Part shown: in pieces, positions 5,796 to 7,070 of the stretch
Numbering within the stretch: the first letter of the stretch is position 1
Layout: the number at the start of each line of letters is the position of its first letter
Translations under genes and position numbers: made by a program
Assembly: GCA_017400025.1 (NCBI GenBank)
Contig: JAFQAF010000235.1
Coordinates: forward strand, 1 to 7,070
Reading direction: 5' to 3'
DNA: 7,070 bases
Source of the DNA: Oscillospiraceae bacterium
GTDB lineage: Bacteria; Bacillota_A; Clostridia; Oscillospirales; Ruminococcaceae
Notes under the pieces: model-generated
The model's database searches: none
The model's input: only the letters and a program-made list of their open reading frames with translations
What the model was told of the DNA's origin: nothing

Positions 5796-6494
5796 CTATC
5801 CAATTTTTTCAATTTCCTTTTTCAGTTTTTTAAGTATTTTTTTCTCCAGCCTTGATATATATGACTGTGAAATACCTATTATATCAGCTACTTCTTTCTG
5901 TGTTTTTTCTTCCTCCCCGTCAAGCCCGAATCTCATAACCATAATTTCCCTCTCCCTTTCAGAAAGTGAACGCAGTGATCTCCACACAACTGCCCTGTCA
6001 CTTTCCTGCTCGATGTTTTTACTTATTTCATTTTCATCTGTATACAGAACATCTATCAGGTTCAGTTCATTTCCATCCGAATCTGTGGACAAAGCCTCGT
6101 CCATACTTATATCTATATTCCTGTTTGACCGCTTTCGCAGATACATAAGTATTTCATTCTCCACACATCTGGATGCATACGTAGCAAATTTGATGTTTTT
6201 TGACGGAATAAAGCTTTTCACCGCTTTGATGAGTCCCATTGTTCCTATAGATGTGAGATCATCTATGGATACATTTGTATTCTCGAACTTTTTGGCAATG
6301 TATACCACCAGTCTCAGATTATGGACTATCAGCATATTCATTGCATCACTTTCGCCCTTTTCAAGTCCTGCAAATACCATCCGCTCCTGTTCCCGTGTAA
6401 GGGGTGGCGGCAGCGTCTGCGGCCCGTTTATGTACAGAATTTTAAAAAATCTACACATTATTTTTTCAATTCCAGATAAGATGACTGTTCTCAT
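5796..6494 (-). CDS. sigE: RNA polymerase sporulation sigma factor E (pro-sigma-E)
   Basis: Sigma-E runs early mother-cell gene expression. It is made as an inactive membrane-associated precursor and cleaved by SpoIIGA after septation. The 232-residue protein has a hydrophobic/basic pro-sequence (about 1-20) and the family marker LPPPL at 28-32. Region 2 shows NLRLVVYIAKKFENT (59-73), DDLTSIGTMGLIKAV (78-92) and KFATYASRCVENEILMYLR (102-120). Region 4 shows LSEREREIMVMRFGL and the HTH TQKEVADIIGISQSYISRLE (198-217). The pro-region is about eight residues shorter than in Bacillus. The ATG is preceded by GGAGGGG, which lies inside the 3' end of spoIIGA, and only one base separates the two genes. 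This indicates translational coupling of the protease and its substrate. Confidence 0.97.
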   Translation of the reverse strand: MRTVILSGIEKIMCRFFKILYINGPQTLPPPLTREQERMVFAGLEKGESDAMNMLIVHNLRLVVYIAKKFENTNVSIDDLTSIGTMGLIKAVKSFIPSKNIKFATYASRCVENEILMYLRKRSNRNIDISMDEALSTDSDGNELNLIDVLYTDENEISKNIEQESDRAVVWRSLRSLSEREREIMVMRFGLDGEEEKTQKEVADIIGISQSYISRLEKKILKKLKKEIEKIG

Positions 6495-6495
6495 T

Positions 6496-7070
6496 TTACC
6501 CCTCCAGTAAATTATTTATATCTTTTCCGAATATCACCCGGATACCATCCATGAGAGGTTTATCCGTAAAAGCAAGCAGCACATCGGAAATTTCTCTGTT
6601 TTCACAGATAATCCTGCCTGGCTGTACAGCCGGCAGCATCCCCCGGGAGGATATATCAGAATAAAAAACCGGTGTAAGCTTCAGCGGGCCGCTGTAGTTG
6701 CCGCTGCAGAAACTGTAATACATATCTGCCATTTTCCGGGAAATATCTGAAGGCAGCGCGGCAGTACTGCACAGCATCACCGGCCTGCCTGTCAGTATAT
6801 CCTTTACCCTGAAGCCAGTATCATAAAACCCCTGGACTTCCACTTTTTCTTCATTGAAATATAAAGAAAAATTTCGTATATCTGCCCTGGTTCTGAAAGA
6901 ATCCATAAATTCGGCTGCTGTAATAATTAAGAATATCAGGACCATACCTGCCACCAGATATAAAGGATTAATATTTATATAATAAAAACTGTTGTTGAGA
7001 TATATAAATTCTGTTTCAGACATAAAGAAAAACAGAAATCCGGTGAAACAGACATTGAGAATGATATATA
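6496..7070 (-). CDS. spoIIGA: Sigma-E processing peptidase SpoIIGA, 5' part outside window
   Basis: This is the C-terminal 190 residues of SpoIIGA, the membrane-embedded aspartyl protease that cleaves pro-sigma-E in response to forespore signalling. The frame stays open to the window edge, and the codons upstream of the Met at 7023 encode hydrophobic residues (such as VCFTGFLFFF), so that Met is internal to the gene. Two membrane segments are visible, one at the edge and one around LYLVAGMVLIFLIITAAEF. The soluble protease domain follows, with the catalytic motif YDTGF (Asp codon 6820-6822) and then DILTGRPVML. The motif is more usually DSGN or DTGN, so the Phe is unusual. Identification rests on this motif, the topology, the C-terminal domain and the position directly before sigE. 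Confidence 0.9.
   Translation of the reverse strand, partial: YIILNVCFTGFLFFFMSETEFIYLNNSFYYININPLYLVAGMVLIFLIITAAEFMDSFRTRADIRNFSLYFNEEKVEVQGFYDTGFRVKDILTGRPVMLCSTAALPSDISRKMADMYYSFCSGNYSGPLKLTPVFYSDISSRGMLPAVQPGRIICENREISDVLLAFTDKPLMDGIRVIFGKDINNLLEG

Noticed and set aside
5773..5801. Sporulation-sigma promoter before sigG (GGATA-N16-CATAAAAT on the minus strand)
   Set aside because: It resembles sigma-E/sigma-G elements only loosely. The -35 does not fit the GHATR pattern and the -10 lacks the CATnnTA form. A sigG promoter is expected here but cannot be called by eye.

Overview
The window looks like chromosomal DNA from a spore-forming Bacillota of the class Clostridia. It carries spoIIGA-sigE-sigG-ymxH, a cluster found only in endospore formers, next to the house-keeping translation genes rpsB-tsf and pyrH-frr. 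The moderately low G+C content, strong GGAGG-type ribosome sites and short intergenic gaps fit a gut-type clostridium, perhaps Oscillospirales. The genus cannot be fixed from the sequence.

Reading down the minus strand from the right edge, four sporulation genes come first. They are spoIIGA (cut by the window edge), sigE (1 base after spoIIGA), sigG (about 77 bases after sigE) and a YmxH/YlmC-type PRC-barrel gene. SpoIIGA is the membrane aspartyl protease that activates pro-sigma-E. Sigma-E runs early mother-cell transcription and sigma-G runs late forespore transcription. A near-consensus sigma-A promoter (TTGACA-N17-TAAAAT) follows, with a roughly 105-base structured leader and then rpsB-tsf, encoding ribosomal protein S2 and elongation factor Ts. 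This unit ends at a strong terminator at 2675-2700.

The usual Firmicute order rpsB-tsf-pyrH-frr is interrupted here. One plus-strand gene (1664-2629) lies between tsf and pyrH. It encodes a substrate-binding protein of the ABC_sub_bind/COG2984 family with no visible signal peptide or lipobox and no transporter partners. It has its own promoter, with an operator-like inverted repeat over the -10, and shares the bidirectional terminator with tsf. pyrH (UMP kinase) and frr (ribosome recycling factor) form a separate two-gene unit with a candidate promoter of its own and a 14-bp-stem terminator at 29-62.

Most of the window is conserved core genome, and I saw no mobile element, CRISPR array, tRNA, rRNA or defence system. 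The items most worth a second look are the sigG start, the orphan binding protein and the rpsB leader. The conserved N-terminus of sigG is encoded upstream of the first ATG and can only start at CTG. The rpsB leader has two identical Shine-Dalgarno heptamers.
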